Shown piece after piece: positions 1 to 8,324 of a stretch of DNA of 11,593 nt. Source of the DNA: Pseudomonadota bacterium (lineage in GTDB: Bacteria > Desulfobacterota > Desulfobacteria > Desulfobacterales > RPRI01); contig JAHJRK010000264.1 in assembly GCA_018830925.1 (NCBI GenBank), positions 1 through 11,593 of the forward strand, read 5' to 3'. The position numbers and the translations under genes are program-made. Positions within the stretch are counted from its first letter, which is position 1. Every line of letters begins with the position of its first letter. Below the pieces are notes generated by a model, which worked only from the letters and a program-made list of their open reading frames with translations, was not told the DNA's origin and made no database searches.

Positions 1-1
1 T

Positions 2-1066
2 ACCGAGGAGCTTTACAGGTTTGCGGCGATTCTTGAAACAAAAATTAAGGATATGCCTAAATTTCAGGATGTGAACAGCGACCTTCAGATGAACAACCCG
101 GAGATACGGGTCGAAATAAACCGCGACAAGGCGTCGGCTCTCGGCATTACAGCTTATCAGATCGAAGATGCATTACTAAGCGCCTACGGCTCACGCGAAG
201 TATCCACCATATACACGCAGACAAACAGCTACAAGGTCATCATGGAGCTGATGCCCGAATTTCAGAGAGAGCCGTCCGCCCTTTCGCTTTTGTATATACG
301 TTCATCAGGCGGAAGGCTTGTTCCCTTAAGCACAATAGCCGAATTTAAACCCGGCGTCGGGCCGCTTTCGGTTAATCACTCAGGGCAGCTTCCTTCCGTG
401 ACCCTATCTTTTAATTTAAAACCCGGGGTTTCTCTGGGTGAGGCAGTGGCTGATCTTGAAAAAATTATGCGGAATCTTGTACCTCCGACTATCAGCGGGA
501 GCTTTCAGGGAACAGCCCAGGCCTTTCAGGATTCTTTTAAGGGAATGGTGTGGCTTCTCGTTATGGCAATACTGGTTATTTATATAATACTCGGAATTTT
601 ATACGAAAGCTTTATTCATCCCCTTACCATCCTGTCCGGTCTTCCATCAGCCGGTTTCGGGGCGCTTCTGACATTATACATCTTTAAGGTCGATCTCAGC
701 CTGTACGCCTTTGTCGGCATCATCATGCTTGTCGGAATTGTGAAGAAAAATGCCATCATGATGATCGACTTTGCGCTTGAAGACGAGAGGAAAAACAATA
801 AAAGTCCGCAGGAGGCTATTTTCGAAGGATGCCTTGTGCGCTTCAGACCAATCATGATGACTACAATGGCCGCGATCATGGGGACGCTTCCGATTGCAAT
901 CGGATTCGGAGCAGGAGCCGAAGCAAGGCGGCCATTAGGGCTTACTGTTGTCGGAGGACTTGTTTTCTCACAGCTTCTCACGCTCTACATAACACCGGTT
1001 TATTATTTATATCTCGACGCGGCAAAGAAAAAGATTTTGTCTCTTTTTGGAAGCGCACCGCCGTAA
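2..1066 (+). CDS. RND-family multidrug efflux pump, inner-membrane subunit (MdtB/MdtC-like), C-terminal part
   Basis: This proton-driven pump subunit would work with a periplasmic adaptor and an outer-membrane channel to export drugs or other amphiphiles. The frame is open from base 2, so the ATG at 53 is internal and the true start lies upstream of the window. About 354 of the usual roughly 1,030 residues are present: the end of the second periplasmic loop, then transmembrane helices 8 to 12, beginning with a hydrophobic stretch at about 544-606. The segment GIVKKNAIMMIDFA (KKNA at 743-754) corresponds to TM10 and keeps the lysine equivalent to the AcrB proton-relay Lys940. RFRPIMMTTMAAIMGTLP and the GLTVVGGLVFSQLLTLY segment are typical of the MdtB/MdtC/MuxB branch. 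TM4, with the relay aspartates, lies outside the window. The family call is firm; the subfamily and substrate are inferred. Confidence 0.95.
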   Translation, partial: TEELYRFAAILETKIKDMPKFQDVNSDLQMNNPEIRVEINRDKASALGITAYQIEDALLSAYGSREVSTIYTQTNSYKVIMELMPEFQREPSALSLLYIRSSGGRLVPLSTIAEFKPGVGPLSVNHSGQLPSVTLSFNLKPGVSLGEAVADLEKIMRNLVPPTISGSFQGTAQAFQDSFKGMVWLLVMAILVIYIILGILYESFIHPLTILSGLPSAGFGALLTLYIFKVDLSLYAFVGIIMLVGIVKKNAIMMIDFALEDERKNNKSPQEAIFEGCLVRFRPIMMTTMAAIMGTLPIAIGFGAGAEARRPLGLTVVGGLVFSQLLTLYITPVYYLYLDAAKKKILSLFGSAPP

Positions 1067-1091
1067 TCAGTGGGATTGGCGCTCGCTCTTT

Positions 1092-1106
1092 CGGTTCAGG
1101 AAACCG
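1092..1106 (+). terminator. Weak hairpin after the RND gene
   Basis: CGGTT (1092-1096) pairs with AACCG (1102-1106) around a 5-base loop and is followed by the T-rich stretch TCTTTCTT. It lies 26 bases after the pump stop codon. The 5-bp stem is too short for a confident terminator, and transcription may read through into glpK. Confidence 0.25.
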
Positions 1107-1157
1107 TCTTTCTTCGTCAGGATTAAGACTTTATAAGCTTTTTTAAAAAAAGGAATT

Positions 1158-2630
1158 ATGAAATATATAGCAGCAATAGACCAGGGAACGACCAGCACGC
1201 GCTGTATTCTTTTTGATCAGGCAGGACTGCTGGTCGCCATTGCGCAAAAAGAACACCCTCAGATTTATCCTCAGCCTGGCTGGGTCGAACATGATCCTTT
1301 GGAAATCTGGGCCCGGACTCAGGGTGTTGTCGCGGAAGCGATGACTCATGCCAAATGCAACCCGGGTAACATAGCCGCCATAGGAATTACAAACCAGCGT
1401 GAAACTACTGTTGTCTGGGAGAAGACGACCGGCAGGCCGGTACATAACGCAATAGTCTGGCAGGATACACGAACTGCCGGGATCTGCGCCGGACTTGCTG
1501 CCGGGCAGGGCGGGCAGGACTGCTACCGGGCAAGGACAGGCCTGCCTCTTGCCACCTACTTCTCGGGCCCGAAGATAAAGTGGCTTCTCGACAATCTGCC
1601 TGGCGCGCGAAAACGGGCAGAGAAAGGAGAATTGCTCTTCGGCAACATCGACACATGGCTTATCTGGAACCTGACGGGAGCGCATGTTACCGATGTTACC
1701 AATGCGAGCCGTACCATGCTTATGAACCTTGCCACGCTTGACTGGGAGGAAGATATACTGCGGGATATGGGTATTCCGCGCCGGATGCTGCCGAAGATTG
1801 TATCCTCGAGCGAGGTCTATGGCACAACGCGGGAAGGTATTCCTGTCGCGGGTGATCTCGGGGATCAGCAGGCGGCGCTTTTCGGGCAGACTTGTTTTGC
1901 CCCGGGTGAAGCGAAGAACACGTACGGCACCGGATGTTTCATGCTGATGAACACGGGCGGGATGCCAGTGGAATCAAAAAACGGCCTGCTTACCACGGTG
2001 GGATATAAGATCGGCGGGCAGAAGCCGGTGTACGCGCTTGAAGGTTCGATTGCAATTACCGGCGCACTGGTGCAATGGCTGCGCGACAACCTCGGCCTGA
2101 TAAAGAAGGCTTCTGATGTTGAAGCTCTCGCGCAAACGGTTGACGACAATGGCGGCATCTACTTCGTGCCGGCATTCAGCGGTTTGTACGCTCCGTACTG
2201 GAAGGACAGTGCCCGCGGCGCGATCGTCGGCATGACGCGTTACATTAACAAGGGCCATATTGCCCGTGCCACGCTTGAAGCCACGGCATATCAGACACGT
2301 GAAGTGCTCGATGCAATGAACAAGGACAGCGGTGTCACGCTCAGTTCATTGAAGGCGGACGGCGGTATGGTGGGCAATGAATTATTCATGCAGTTTCAGG
2401 CCGACATTCTCAATGTGCCGGTCATCCGCCCGAAGGTGCCTGAAACAACTGCGCTCGGCGCAGCTTACGCGGCAGGGTTGGCAGTCGGTTACTGGCAGGA
2501 TATCGAAAGTCTGCGCCAAAACTGGAGCGCAGACAAGACCTGGCAACCCAAAATGGAAGAGGCCCGGCGCGAGGCACTGTTCCGGGGATGGCAGAAAGCG
2601 GTCACACGTACCTTCGACTGGGTCGAGTAG
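1158..2630 (+). CDS. glpK: Glycerol kinase
   Basis: It phosphorylates glycerol with ATP to sn-glycerol-3-phosphate in the cytoplasm, feeding lipid synthesis or glycolysis. At 490 residues it is close to the usual roughly 500. FGGY-kinase landmarks are all visible: DQGTTS at 8-13 (phosphate binding), glycerol-contacting R81, E82, W101 and Y134, GDQQAALFGQ with D236 and Q237, YGTGCF at 256-261, and the ATP-site motifs DGGM (401-404) and PETTALGAA (428-436). The ATG at 1158 is preceded by AGGA at 1151-1154, a short spacing. Compared with E. coli GlpK, the glycine-rich loop that binds fructose-1,6-bisphosphate is missing before GDQQ, and the IIA-Glc docking segment near the C terminus is not conserved. 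Enteric-style feedback control is therefore unlikely (inference). No glpF or glpD is adjacent. A short stem AGAG/CTCT followed by TTT directly after the stop is a weak terminator candidate. Confidence 0.97.
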   Translation: MKYIAAIDQGTTSTRCILFDQAGLLVAIAQKEHPQIYPQPGWVEHDPLEIWARTQGVVAEAMTHAKCNPGNIAAIGITNQRETTVVWEKTTGRPVHNAIVWQDTRTAGICAGLAAGQGGQDCYRARTGLPLATYFSGPKIKWLLDNLPGARKRAEKGELLFGNIDTWLIWNLTGAHVTDVTNASRTMLMNLATLDWEEDILRDMGIPRRMLPKIVSSSEVYGTTREGIPVAGDLGDQQAALFGQTCFAPGEAKNTYGTGCFMLMNTGGMPVESKNGLLTTVGYKIGGQKPVYALEGSIAITGALVQWLRDNLGLIKKASDVEALAQTVDDNGGIYFVPAFSGLYAPYWKDSARGAIVGMTRYINKGHIARATLEATAYQTREVLDAMNKDSGVTLSSLKADGGMVGNELFMQFQADILNVPVIRPKVPETTALGAAYAAGLAVGYWQDIESLRQNWSADKTWQPKMEEARREALFRGWQKAVTRTFDWVE

Positions 2631-2704
2631 AGAGATCCTCTTTTCAAAGATTCTTGTTATTTATCATTTGATAGTATTTAAGTTTATAAGGTGAGGGTAG
2701 AATA

Positions 2705-3061
2705 GTGAAAAAAATCCTGCTTTATATTTATTTAATAATATTATTGTCAGTTTTATCAGAAAACCCGGCGATTGCGCTTAAATGCGGGAATGATCAAATT
2801 CAGGAAGGTGATACTACCTGGGAAGTTAGGACTGTGTTAACAAATAATGGCGGGAAAATTATCGGAAAGGAATATACAGGTTTAAAACGAGCCCCGGAGA
2901 ATTATGCTTCGGATACTGGAGGGGCAGATATTTCGAACGCGAAAAAGATTGAAAAGTGGTTTATAAGTCTGCCTGGCGGGTCTGGTGGACCTTTATGCTA
3001 TGAGTTAACATTTATTGGCCCAGTATTAAAGAAAATCGGATCCGGCGTTGAATGTGATTAA
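2705..3061 (+). CDS. Small exported protein, DUF2845-like
   Basis: This 118-residue protein begins with GTG. AAGGTGAG at 2688-2695 is a good ribosome binding site at suitable spacing. The N terminus is a Sec signal peptide: KK, then a hydrophobic core (residues 4-17), with likely cleavage after AIA at residue 24. The mature protein begins LKCGNDQIQEGDTTWEV, which resembles the start of DUF2845 proteins (C-G, then GD, then a V). The second conserved cysteine that usually follows (C-G-x-P) is replaced by a NNGG stretch. Three cysteines remain (C27, one in PLCYE, one in the terminal VECD), so a disulfide in the periplasm is possible. A glycine-rich turn (PGGSGGP) precedes the last strands. The function is unknown, and the family link rests on memory of the motif only. 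The 74 bases between glpK and this gene show no clear promoter. Confidence 0.7.
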   Translation: MKKILLYIYLIILLSVLSENPAIALKCGNDQIQEGDTTWEVRTVLTNNGGKIIGKEYTGLKRAPENYASDTGGADISNAKKIEKWFISLPGGSGGPLCYELTFIGPVLKKIGSGVECD

Positions 3062-3428
3062 ATATTCCCTTCCTGTTATAAAACAACTCGATCTCCCGGT
3101 TGCGCCGGGCATTGTATAAAGCCCGATCTGGAATCCAAAATCTGAAGTCATTGGATTTGCCTTTCTCTTGCCTTTAATAAAGCTGTCAAATTATATATTT
3201 ATGAACAACTCCTATACTTTTCCCCGAACGTTCCGGAAGCCTTCCCCGAGTTATCATAAATACCCGCTGCTGAGCAGCTTTAGGTTGCAGAATGTGTAAC
3301 TTACTCTAATCAGCGAATCTCAATGTCGCGGGGGATACCTGATTTCAAACCGCGATTTAAAGTTTTATATTTCATTGAGAACATGATATTAATATCTTCG
3401 AGGGCCACCGGCAAACGGAGAAAACAAT
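3062..3428. other. Intergenic region before the CHAT lipoprotein gene
   Basis: No credible reading frame or RNA gene is seen in these 367 bases. They contain two hairpins without a strong T-run: CCCGG/CCGGG at 3095-3109 (loop TTGCG) and GCTGC/GCAGC at 3266-3278 (loop TGA, followed by TTT). The first may be a leftover terminator of the small exported gene. An AT-rich palindrome lies at 3385-3396. The region is long enough to hold the promoter of the downstream lipoprotein, but no clear -35/-10 pair was identified. Confidence 0.6.
3385..3396. promoter_or_regulatory. Perfect 12-base AT-rich palindrome, possible operator
   Basis: GATATTAATATC is an exact dyad ending 32 bases before the ATG of the CHAT lipoprotein gene, in the place where a promoter-proximal operator could lie. 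Short AT-rich palindromes also arise by chance, so the regulatory role is only a suggestion. Confidence 0.25.
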
Positions 3429-5711
3429 ATGAAACTTAAAAAACATTACGTAAGATTAGCCGTATTGCTGCTGTCTTGTTTCTTCCTGGCCTGCTCATTT
3501 AAGGATATCAGGTTAAGCAGCTATGCTCAGAAACAGCAGCTGCATGAAATAATCAATATGCTCCAGCCAATACTTGATGAAGGCGGTACGCTCTCTTCCT
3601 TCCAGCTTTATTTGCTGGCAGCATCCTACAGTGGAATTCGCAGCTACACCAAGGCGCTCGCCACAACAGAGTTGCTGCAAAAGCAGATTGATAAAGGTGA
3701 TAATACTACTTCTGTCGGCTCCGATCTAACCGTTTATCCGCAAATTCTCCGCGGTTATGTTTATCTGGATCAGGGGGAGCTTCAGAAGGCTATCCGGGAA
3801 GGAACCCTTGCCTATAAACTTCTGCATGAAGGGGGCCGTGAGAAAAGTAGCCCCTATACATCGCAATTGATCGATATTTACGATGTTCTAGGTGTTGCCC
3901 ATGCCCTGTCCGGAAACAGGGCGGATGCCCAGAAAATTGCCAATTCACTGCAGAATGTAAGTATCACGAGCATGAACGGGCCCCCGAAATACAGCTCACT
4001 GGCGCGGATTTACATTGCTCTGAAAGAATACGATAATGCTCTGAGGGCCATCAAAAATCCGAATGCAAAAGTAACAGGGGTAATAACTGCATTCTATGAT
4101 CAGACCTTCCAGGAGATTCCCAATATTTATATCTTATCGAAAAGTCTTTACGAAACAGGAAACATAAAGGAAGCCAAAGAAGGATATGACCGGCTTTTAG
4201 AACACCCGCAGATCGAGCAGATAGGCGGTATTTACTGGATCGTACTGCTGGACCGGGCAAGAATCGCTTTGGCCGAAGGTCAGAAAAGTGTTGCTGAAGA
4301 ATTGCTCAAAAAAGCAATTGACGTCATTGAAAAGCAGCGCTCTTCGATTAGTTCCGAAGCGGGACGCATAGGCTTCGTTGGCGATAAGCAAACGGCTTAC
4401 GCTGAAATGACCGCGCTGTTTCTTGCCGACGCCCGTTATGCAGAAGCATTTGCGTACGTGGAGCGCTCCAAATCCCGGGCGCTCGTGGACTTGCTTGCTT
4501 CGCAAAAGGAGATAAATGTCCGTGGTGAACAAACCGGGCAAATCAGGACGAAACTGGCCGAACTTACCAGAGCGGAACAAGACCTCTCCGTGGTGGTGAA
4601 ACCCGAAGAGAGGGAAGGCCAGAGTAAAACCCGTTCAGTCATGATAGCGCTGAAAAAAGATCTGCAGGAAATAGCCCCGGAACTGGCCGCGCTAGTTTCC
4701 GTGACGACTCCTTCCACGGCTGAAATTCAAAGCAGGATCAAAGACGACGAAACACTGCTGGAATATTATTTTACCGGCAGGGAATGGTATGTTTTTATTT
4801 TAACAGGAAAGACCATTGCGGTGCAGAAACTACCGGCAGCGGATCCGGAGAAAAATATAGATGCCATGCGCAAGAATATTATGGCACAAAACCTTCCGGA
4901 ATTCACCCGGTACAGCCGGGAGTTGTACAATCAGATATTTGCATTGGCGGCTCCAGCTATTAAAACAAGCAAATTGATAATTGTTCCGCACGGCTCTTTG
5001 CACTATTTGCCTTTTGCCGCCCTTACCGATGGCAAGGAATATCTGATTGACCGTTTCAGCATACGGATGCTCCCCAGCGCGAGCGTTCTGAGCTTCCTTA
5101 AGGAGCGGAAGAAGCGGGAGAACAGGGGCGCTCTGATTTTCGGCAATCCGAAGCTTGACGACCCGAAATATGATTTGAAATTTGCCCAGGACGAGGCCCT
5201 TGCTATAAGCAGAATAATTCCTGAATCCAGTATTCTTCTGCGAAGCGAGGCGTCAAAAACCAATCTTCAAAAATATGGGAGCAAATATTCCATAATTCAT
5301 CTGGCTGTCCACGGCATATTTGATATTGATAAGCCGCTTAACTCAGCACTGTTGCTGGCTGCAGACAGAACTAATGACGGTCTGTTGAGAGCGGGTGATC
5401 TTTATAATTTATTATTGAGCGCCGATCTGGTAACTCTCAGCGCCTGTGAAACGGCTCTGGGAAAAGTTGCAACAGGGGATGATGTTGTCGGCTTCACGCG
5501 CGGATTCCTTTATGCCGGAGCCCGCTCGCTGATATCCAGCCTGTGGCAGGTGGATGACGAGACAACCCGCGATTTGATGGTTGATTTTTACACCAACCTG
5601 TCGAATATGAGCAATGATGAAGCCTTGCGGCAGGCGCAGCTCAAAGTTAAGAAACAATACCCGCATCCCTACTACTGGGCAGCGTTTTTACTCACCGGAA
5701 GTGCGATGTAA
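3429..5711 (+). CDS. TPR-CHAT lipoprotein, caspase-like putative protease
   Basis: This is a 760-residue predicted lipoprotein. Residues 1-21 form a signal peptide ending in the lipobox FLA-C22, with Ser at +2, which favours outer-membrane sorting. Residues from about 40 to 345 are helical TPR-like repeats; clear examples start near 106, 150, 190, 232 and 268. A linker with ERSKSRALVDLLA (345-357) and a charged helix (370-420) leads to a CHAT domain from about 438 to the end. Its caspase-type dyad is intact: H628 in HLAVHG and C673 in TLSACETALG, 45 residues apart. PHGSLHYLPFAAL (520-532) and the C-terminal YYWAAFLLTG are further family hallmarks. GGAG at 3417-3420 supports the start. CHAT proteins in the separase/caspase clan cleave proteins, and the TPR part would bind a partner or substrate. 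No partner gene is adjacent, so the target is unknown. The acid residue after C673 is the usual one (ACET), so activity is plausible. Confidence 0.93.
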   Translation: MKLKKHYVRLAVLLLSCFFLACSFKDIRLSSYAQKQQLHEIINMLQPILDEGGTLSSFQLYLLAASYSGIRSYTKALATTELLQKQIDKGDNTTSVGSDLTVYPQILRGYVYLDQGELQKAIREGTLAYKLLHEGGREKSSPYTSQLIDIYDVLGVAHALSGNRADAQKIANSLQNVSITSMNGPPKYSSLARIYIALKEYDNALRAIKNPNAKVTGVITAFYDQTFQEIPNIYILSKSLYETGNIKEAKEGYDRLLEHPQIEQIGGIYWIVLLDRARIALAEGQKSVAEELLKKAIDVIEKQRSSISSEAGRIGFVGDKQTAYAEMTALFLADARYAEAFAYVERSKSRALVDLLASQKEINVRGEQTGQIRTKLAELTRAEQDLSVVVKPEEREGQSKTRSVMIALKKDLQEIAPELAALVSVTTPSTAEIQSRIKDDETLLEYYFTGREWYVFILTGKTIAVQKLPAADPEKNIDAMRKNIMAQNLPEFTRYSRELYNQIFALAAPAIKTSKLIIVPHGSLHYLPFAALTDGKEYLIDRFSIRMLPSASVLSFLKERKKRENRGALIFGNPKLDDPKYDLKFAQDEALAISRIIPESSILLRSEASKTNLQKYGSKYSIIHLAVHGIFDIDKPLNSALLLAADRTNDGLLRAGDLYNLLLSADLVTLSACETALGKVATGDDVVGFTRGFLYAGARSLISSLWQVDDETTRDLMVDFYTNLSNMSNDEALRQAQLKVKKQYPHPYYWAAFLLTGSAM

Positions 5712-5760
5712 AACAGACAAGCCATCGATAATAATACAACATTAGAGCTCACAGCAGCAA

Positions 5761-5789
5761 GCATCCCATGGATGCGCCCTCTATTTTTT
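5761..5789 (+). terminator. Probable rho-independent terminator of the CHAT gene
   Basis: GCATCC (5761-5766) pairs with GGATGC (5770-5775) around the loop CAT. Eight bases later comes a run of six T (5784-5789). It lies about 50 bases after the lipoprotein stop codon, between two convergent genes, where a terminator is expected. The gap between stem and T-run is longer than ideal. Confidence 0.45.
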
Positions 5790-5841
5790 CAGTTTCTATT
5801 TGCATCCCGTCCCGGAGGCAGGGGCGCGCATGGGACTGTTC

Positions 5842-7494
5842 TCAGCGGTTCAAATCCTTATAGGTATTCTTCATGTTGCGCTTGAGAATCTTGCCGGTGG
5901 GGGTCTTGGGCAAAGCGTCCACAAAGACCACGGATTTGGGCACCTTGAATCCGGCCAGTTCTTTCCTGCACAGTTCGATAATCTCCGCCTCGGTTATGGT
6001 TTCTCCCTTCCGGGGCACTACCACCGCAGTGACTGCCTCCACCCACTTGGGGTGAGGTGTACCGATGACCGCAACCTCCTCCACTCGCTTGTCCAGGTAG
6101 ATGGCCTCTTCCACCTCGCGGGTGGAGACATTCTCGCCGCCGGTCTTGATCATATCTTTTTTTCGATCCACCACCGATATATACCTGTCCGAGTCCAGTA
6201 CGCCGATATCACCGGAATGGAACCAACCGTCCCGCATGGCTGCTTCGGTTTTTTCAGGGTCCTTGAAGTACATGATCATGGCGTGGGGGCCCTTGCCGCA
6301 GATCTCGCCTGGGACCCCGGTCGCATTGATGGGCTGGAACACTTCATCCTCCAGCCTGGTTTCCATGTTCAGGCCTGCCATGCCGGCAGAACCCAGCTTT
6401 TTCACGGCGTCTTTGGCCTTCAGGATAGTGTGGTAGGGAGCCAGTTCAGTCTGGCCGTAGTAGTTGTAAACCTTGCAGCCGGGCAGCCGCTCCATGAGCT
6501 CTTTGAGAACTTCAACGGGCATGATGGATGCCCCGTAGTAGCACTTGGTGAGACAGGAGAGATCGTAACGTCCGAAATCCGGATGGCGCAGGATGCCTAT
6601 CCATACCGTGGGCGGTGCAAAAAACATGTTGGCCCGGTAGCGGTCTATGGTTTTTAAAATCTGGCCGATGTCCGGCGCCATGAGAATATTTGTGCCGCCC
6701 ACCCAAAAAATGGGATTAAGGAACACGTCCCGCTGGGCACAGTGGTAAATGGGCAGGGCGTTGACATTGATGTCCTCGCTGTCATAGCCCCCGTCAATAA
6801 TAGCCCCCATGTACTGGGCAATGAGGGCCTGATTGCTGATGATCACACCCTTGGGCAGGGATTCGGTGCCGCTGGTGTAGGTCATCTGGCATGGATCTTC
6901 GATATGCAGGATCCTGTCCGGTTCCGTTTCAGGGGCGGCTTTAATCCATGTGTCAAAAGCCAGAAAACGGTTGTCCGCCGGCGGCCGGCCCGCACCCTGG
7001 TCAGACCAGATCAGGGAGTTCACCGTGGGCATTTCGCCCAGCACACTTTCCACCAGCCCGAAAAGGGAATCCTCGATGATGAATACCCGGCTTTCCGAGT
7101 GGTTGATGGAATAGGTGATGTCCGGGCCGCGCAGGAGGTAGTTGATGGCGAGGTATACCGCACCGATCTTGCAGCATCCCAGCCAGGTCAGGACATGGTG
7201 GATGGTATTATGAGCCAGGATGGCCACCCGGTCGTATTTATTCACCCCCAGGCCGGCAAGGGCATTGGCAGTCTGGTTGGCGGCCGCCTCAAGCTGGGCA
7301 TAGGTGAGGGACTTCTCTCCGAAGATGATAGCTGTTTTGTCAGGGCTGTGATAGGCGGTACGGCGGATCATATCCGCAATGACAAACCGGTTGACCCGGT
7401 TGTAGCGATCCATGAGAAATTCGAGGTTCTCCTTGTTCAAGACGTTGAAACGGGCCTTTTGTTCTTCAGTCATGAGATTGTCGATTGCTGTCAT
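5842..7494 (-). CDS. AMP-forming acyl-CoA ligase (FadD-like)
   Basis: This ANL-superfamily enzyme activates a carboxylic acid, probably a fatty acid, with ATP to an acyl-adenylate and then an acyl-CoA in the cytoplasm. At 550 residues it is full length. The P-loop TYTSGTESLPKG spans 205-216, where E211-S212 replaces the common T/S-G. YYGQTEL (345-351) and GWFHSGD (423-429, with the ribose-binding D429) follow. VVDRKKDMIKTGGENVS (441-457) includes the hinge R444, and PKTPTGKILKR (529-539) includes the catalytic K535. The ATG at 7494-7492 is preceded on its strand by AAGGAG (7508-7503) at 8-base spacing, a strong start. The substrate cannot be read from the sequence; long- or medium-chain fatty acid, or a carnitine/crotonobetaine-type acid, are all possible. 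It is monocistronic here and convergent with the CHAT gene. The long plus-strand frames opposite it are GC-driven shadows. Confidence 0.95.
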   Translation of the reverse strand: MTAIDNLMTEEQKARFNVLNKENLEFLMDRYNRVNRFVIADMIRRTAYHSPDKTAIIFGEKSLTYAQLEAAANQTANALAGLGVNKYDRVAILAHNTIHHVLTWLGCCKIGAVYLAINYLLRGPDITYSINHSESRVFIIEDSLFGLVESVLGEMPTVNSLIWSDQGAGRPPADNRFLAFDTWIKAAPETEPDRILHIEDPCQMTYTSGTESLPKGVIISNQALIAQYMGAIIDGGYDSEDINVNALPIYHCAQRDVFLNPIFWVGGTNILMAPDIGQILKTIDRYRANMFFAPPTVWIGILRHPDFGRYDLSCLTKCYYGASIMPVEVLKELMERLPGCKVYNYYGQTELAPYHTILKAKDAVKKLGSAGMAGLNMETRLEDEVFQPINATGVPGEICGKGPHAMIMYFKDPEKTEAAMRDGWFHSGDIGVLDSDRYISVVDRKKDMIKTGGENVSTREVEEAIYLDKRVEEVAVIGTPHPKWVEAVTAVVVPRKGETITEAEIIELCRKELAGFKVPKSVVFVDALPKTPTGKILKRNMKNTYKDLNR

Positions 7495-7838
7495 TCTATT
7501 TTCTCCTTTTCATATAAAGCAGTTTTTAGAAATTCTATAGATTCTCCATCTAAAAAACAACAGCATTTTTTAAAAAACAACCGAGATAAAGACTTGCGGG
7601 ATAACCATAAAATAGTAAACAAACTTATCAGGCATCATATTTTAAAGGTCGGTGGAAGGTCCATGGTTGGGCCGGGGAGCAGGATTTGAGACAAGGGGCG
7701 TGAGAGTGGATAATAGCGCCAGCTTCTACAGTGCCGATTACCGGAAACGGCTTCATGCTGAACATCACAAGCTCTCGAAAAGCGGTTTGTTCCGCCATGC
7801 ACGCTAAGCACGAACGTCCCGGTGGCTTCCCCCCTTGA

Positions 7839-7877
7839 ACCTTCGACACCCGAAGGTCCGCCGATCCTTGTGGCGGA
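7839..7877. repeat. Two adjacent hairpins
   Basis: ACCTTCG (7839-7845) pairs with CGAAGGT (7851-7857) over a 5-base loop. TCCGCC (7857-7862) then pairs with GGCGGA (7872-7877) over a 9-base loop; the two stems share base 7857. TTGAACC occurs on both sides of the pair (7835-7841 and 7878-7884). The arrangement could be a REP-like element, a folded RNA, or the end of a mobile element. Confidence 0.55.
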
Positions 7878-7879
7878 TT

Positions 7880-7928
7880 GAACCATATCCCTTTAAAATT
7901 CATTGACAAACCACATCCGATATGGTTC
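7880..7928. repeat. Nine-base inverted repeat with a 31-base loop
   Basis: GAACCATAT (7880-7888) is exactly complementary to ATATGGTTC (7920-7928). It directly follows the two adjacent hairpins, extending the structured tract. No function can be assigned. Confidence 0.5.
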
Positions 7929-7965
7929 TTTAAGTCCGCATTTCGACAGTCCCATCAAAATTCCC

Positions 7966-7985
7966 ATGCGTCCTGCAGGACGCAT
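7966..7985. repeat. Perfect 20-base palindrome
   Basis: The half-site ATGCGTCCTG is followed without a spacer by its exact reverse complement, centred on CTGCAG. Perfect spacer-less palindromes of this length are rare by chance. A dimeric protein binding site, a recombination site or the relic of a cruciform-forming element are possible; there is no following T-run, so a terminator is unlikely. Confidence 0.6.
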
Positions 7986-8297
7986 TACATAGATGCACTA
8001 GTTCGTTTCATAGAGATTATTATTTATCATCGCCGCGACGGCGGGTTATACGTGCCGAAAACTGAAATTGTGCTTACAAGCTCTAAAGCAGAGCAAAACA
8101 CCTGCATTTTTATAAATCAATAAGAGATGAACATAGCAGCTGGACTTGGGCACGACTATCAGGAGAGTTGGGGATGAGCTGTTAACTTAATCAACTTATA
8201 TATTGATGAACGTCCACAAGTCTGTCCCAAAAATATATAAACGCATAATTTCATGGGCGTCCCCATAGTGCCCCCTGGCATGACAGGCTCCTTCCGG

Positions 8298-8324
8298 GTA
8301 TAAGATCGGTCGTGCTTCTTATAC
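8298..8324. repeat. Eight-base hairpin
   Basis: GTATAAGA (8298-8305) pairs with TCTTATAC (8317-8324) around an 11-base loop. It sits between the two copies of the 10-base direct repeat. No T-run follows on either strand. Confidence 0.4.

Noticed and set aside
5800..7689. Long plus-strand frames opposite the acyl-CoA ligase (285 and 315 codons)
   Set aside because: They are complementary shadows of a clear full-length ligase with all its motifs; their translations resemble no protein family.
7628..7909. Two overlapping minus-strand frames (93 and 83 codons)
   Set aside because: Both frames are open over the same bases, which are full of hairpins. Neither shows a domain, and both have an unusual Cys/Pro/Arg-rich composition. 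They could be a decayed gene but cannot be supported.
7878..8123. Plus-strand frame of 81 codons
   Set aside because: It starts in a hairpin arm, crosses the 20-base palindrome, and has no ribosome binding site or protein-like character.
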